Source: Opitutaceae bacterium (lineage in GTDB: Bacteria > Verrucomicrobiota > Verrucomicrobiia > Opitutales > Opitutaceae). Taken from it: 40,828 nucleotides of DNA. The notes under the pieces were generated by a model. It worked only from the letters and a program-made list of their open reading frames with translations, was not told the origin of the DNA and searched no databases. This document shows, one piece after another, positions 40,680 through 40,828 of this stretch. A program made the position numbers and the translations under genes. The DNA is taken from assembly GCA_018667915.1 (NCBI GenBank), contig JABIRI010000102.1, positions 1 to 40,828 on the forward strand, written 5' to 3'. The number at the start of each line of letters is the position of its first letter. Position 1 is the stretch's first letter.

Positions 40680-40828
40680 ATATCGTAGGCGCAGCGAAAA
40701 CCGAGGTTAGGCACCCCGTAAGCCGCGCGCAGGGAACTGCGATAGCCCGCACGCATAAACGCCGCGTAGTCGGTTTTGTCCCGCGCGCCGACGGATCCGG
40801 CCCCGCAAAACAGATTGCGTTCCAACCC
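40676..40828 (-). CDS. Formylglycine-generating-enzyme-like (SUMF1 family) protein, C-terminal end only
   Basis: The frame is open from the window edge and gives 50 residues before a TGA at 40676-40678: NLFCGAGSVGARDKTDYAAF, a short bridge and RSSLRAAYGVPNLGFRCAYD. This is the SUMF1/FGE C-terminus, with the closing RxS..R..P..LGFRCA signature and a Cys near the start that may match a catalytic cysteine region. The rest lies outside the window. Some SUMF1-like proteins activate sulfatases; others accompany copper nitrite reductase and SCO genes. The coupling to SCO supports the second reading, but the window does not settle it. Confidence 0.82.
   Translation of the reverse strand, partial: GLERNLFCGAGSVGARDKTDYAAFMRAGYRSSLRAAYGVPNLGFRCAYDI

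Noticed and set aside
1-40828. Alternative genetic code (TGA or TAG read as Trp)
   Set aside because: Both codons end many intact genes here, including ones with tight overlaps to the next gene; only two in-frame cases occur, each in one gene.

Overview
The window looks like a chromosomal segment of a Verrucomicrobiota bacterium, most likely from the Opitutales/Opitutaceae side of the phylum. The evidence is the gene content typical of PVC bacteria: a PVC-type heme-binding dehydrogenase, a DUF1552/DUF1592 pair, four formylglycine sulfatases, many SGNH hydrolases, and many Tat/Sec-exported enzymes. G+C is fairly high, Shine-Dalgarno sites are weak, and intergenic DNA is rich in dispersed repeats. 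No rRNA, tRNA, CRISPR array, prophage or intact insertion sequence was seen. Assignment rests on recognising protein families by eye; no database search was possible.

Layout. 1-5.7 kb: the 3' part of a dehydrogenase/cytochrome c/ThuA fusion, a UPF0261 (Tm-1-like) protein and an unknown exported protein. 5.8-10.9 kb (minus strand): a tight DUF1552 - DUF1592 cytochrome - membrane acyltransferase operon. 11.2-17.3 kb: a DUF2911 protein, an FAD oxidoreductase, a lactonase-type beta-propeller, and a GDPD/SGNH hydrolase pair with a 4-bp overlap. 17.3-17.65 kb: a decayed IS5-type transposase tail. 17.7-23.9 kb: a TIM-barrel epimerase-like protein, an SGNH hydrolase, two tandem sulfatases and a beta-lactamase-fold serine hydrolase. 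23.9-26.4 kb: a MacB/ADOP-type permease interrupted by one in-frame amber codon. 26.7-29.3 kb: an orphan ParB-like protein, a small lipoprotein and a methyltransferase. 29.3-35.5 kb: a sulfatase, an SGNH hydrolase, a GH109-like Gfo/Idh/MocA protein and another sulfatase. 36-37.5 kb: an MFS transporter with a clear intrinsic terminator. 37.8-40 kb: a thioredoxin-domain (DUF255/YyaL-like) gene broken by a nonsense codon and a frameshift. 40-40.8 kb: an SCO-family copper protein translationally coupled to the 3' end of a formylglycine-generating-enzyme-like gene.

How it fits together. The four sulfatases, the GH109-like protein, the SGNH esterase-like proteins, the HGSNAT-like acyltransferase and the MFS importer suggest a lifestyle based on sulfated and acetylated polysaccharides. 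The genes are scattered in small units rather than one operon, so this is an inference. An FGE-like protein sits at the right edge, but its SCO neighbour makes a copper-protein locus (possibly nirK-type) at least as likely as sulfatase maturation.

The least explained signal is in the intergenic DNA. There are several dispersed families: pyrimidine-rich arms that can pair with purine-rich arms around a GC-rich mini-hairpin; a palindromic family with GGTAGGG at one end; a 33-bp family; a 27-bp family; and an 11-nt-period TTTCGTG-like element. They sit between genes and often at convergent junctions.
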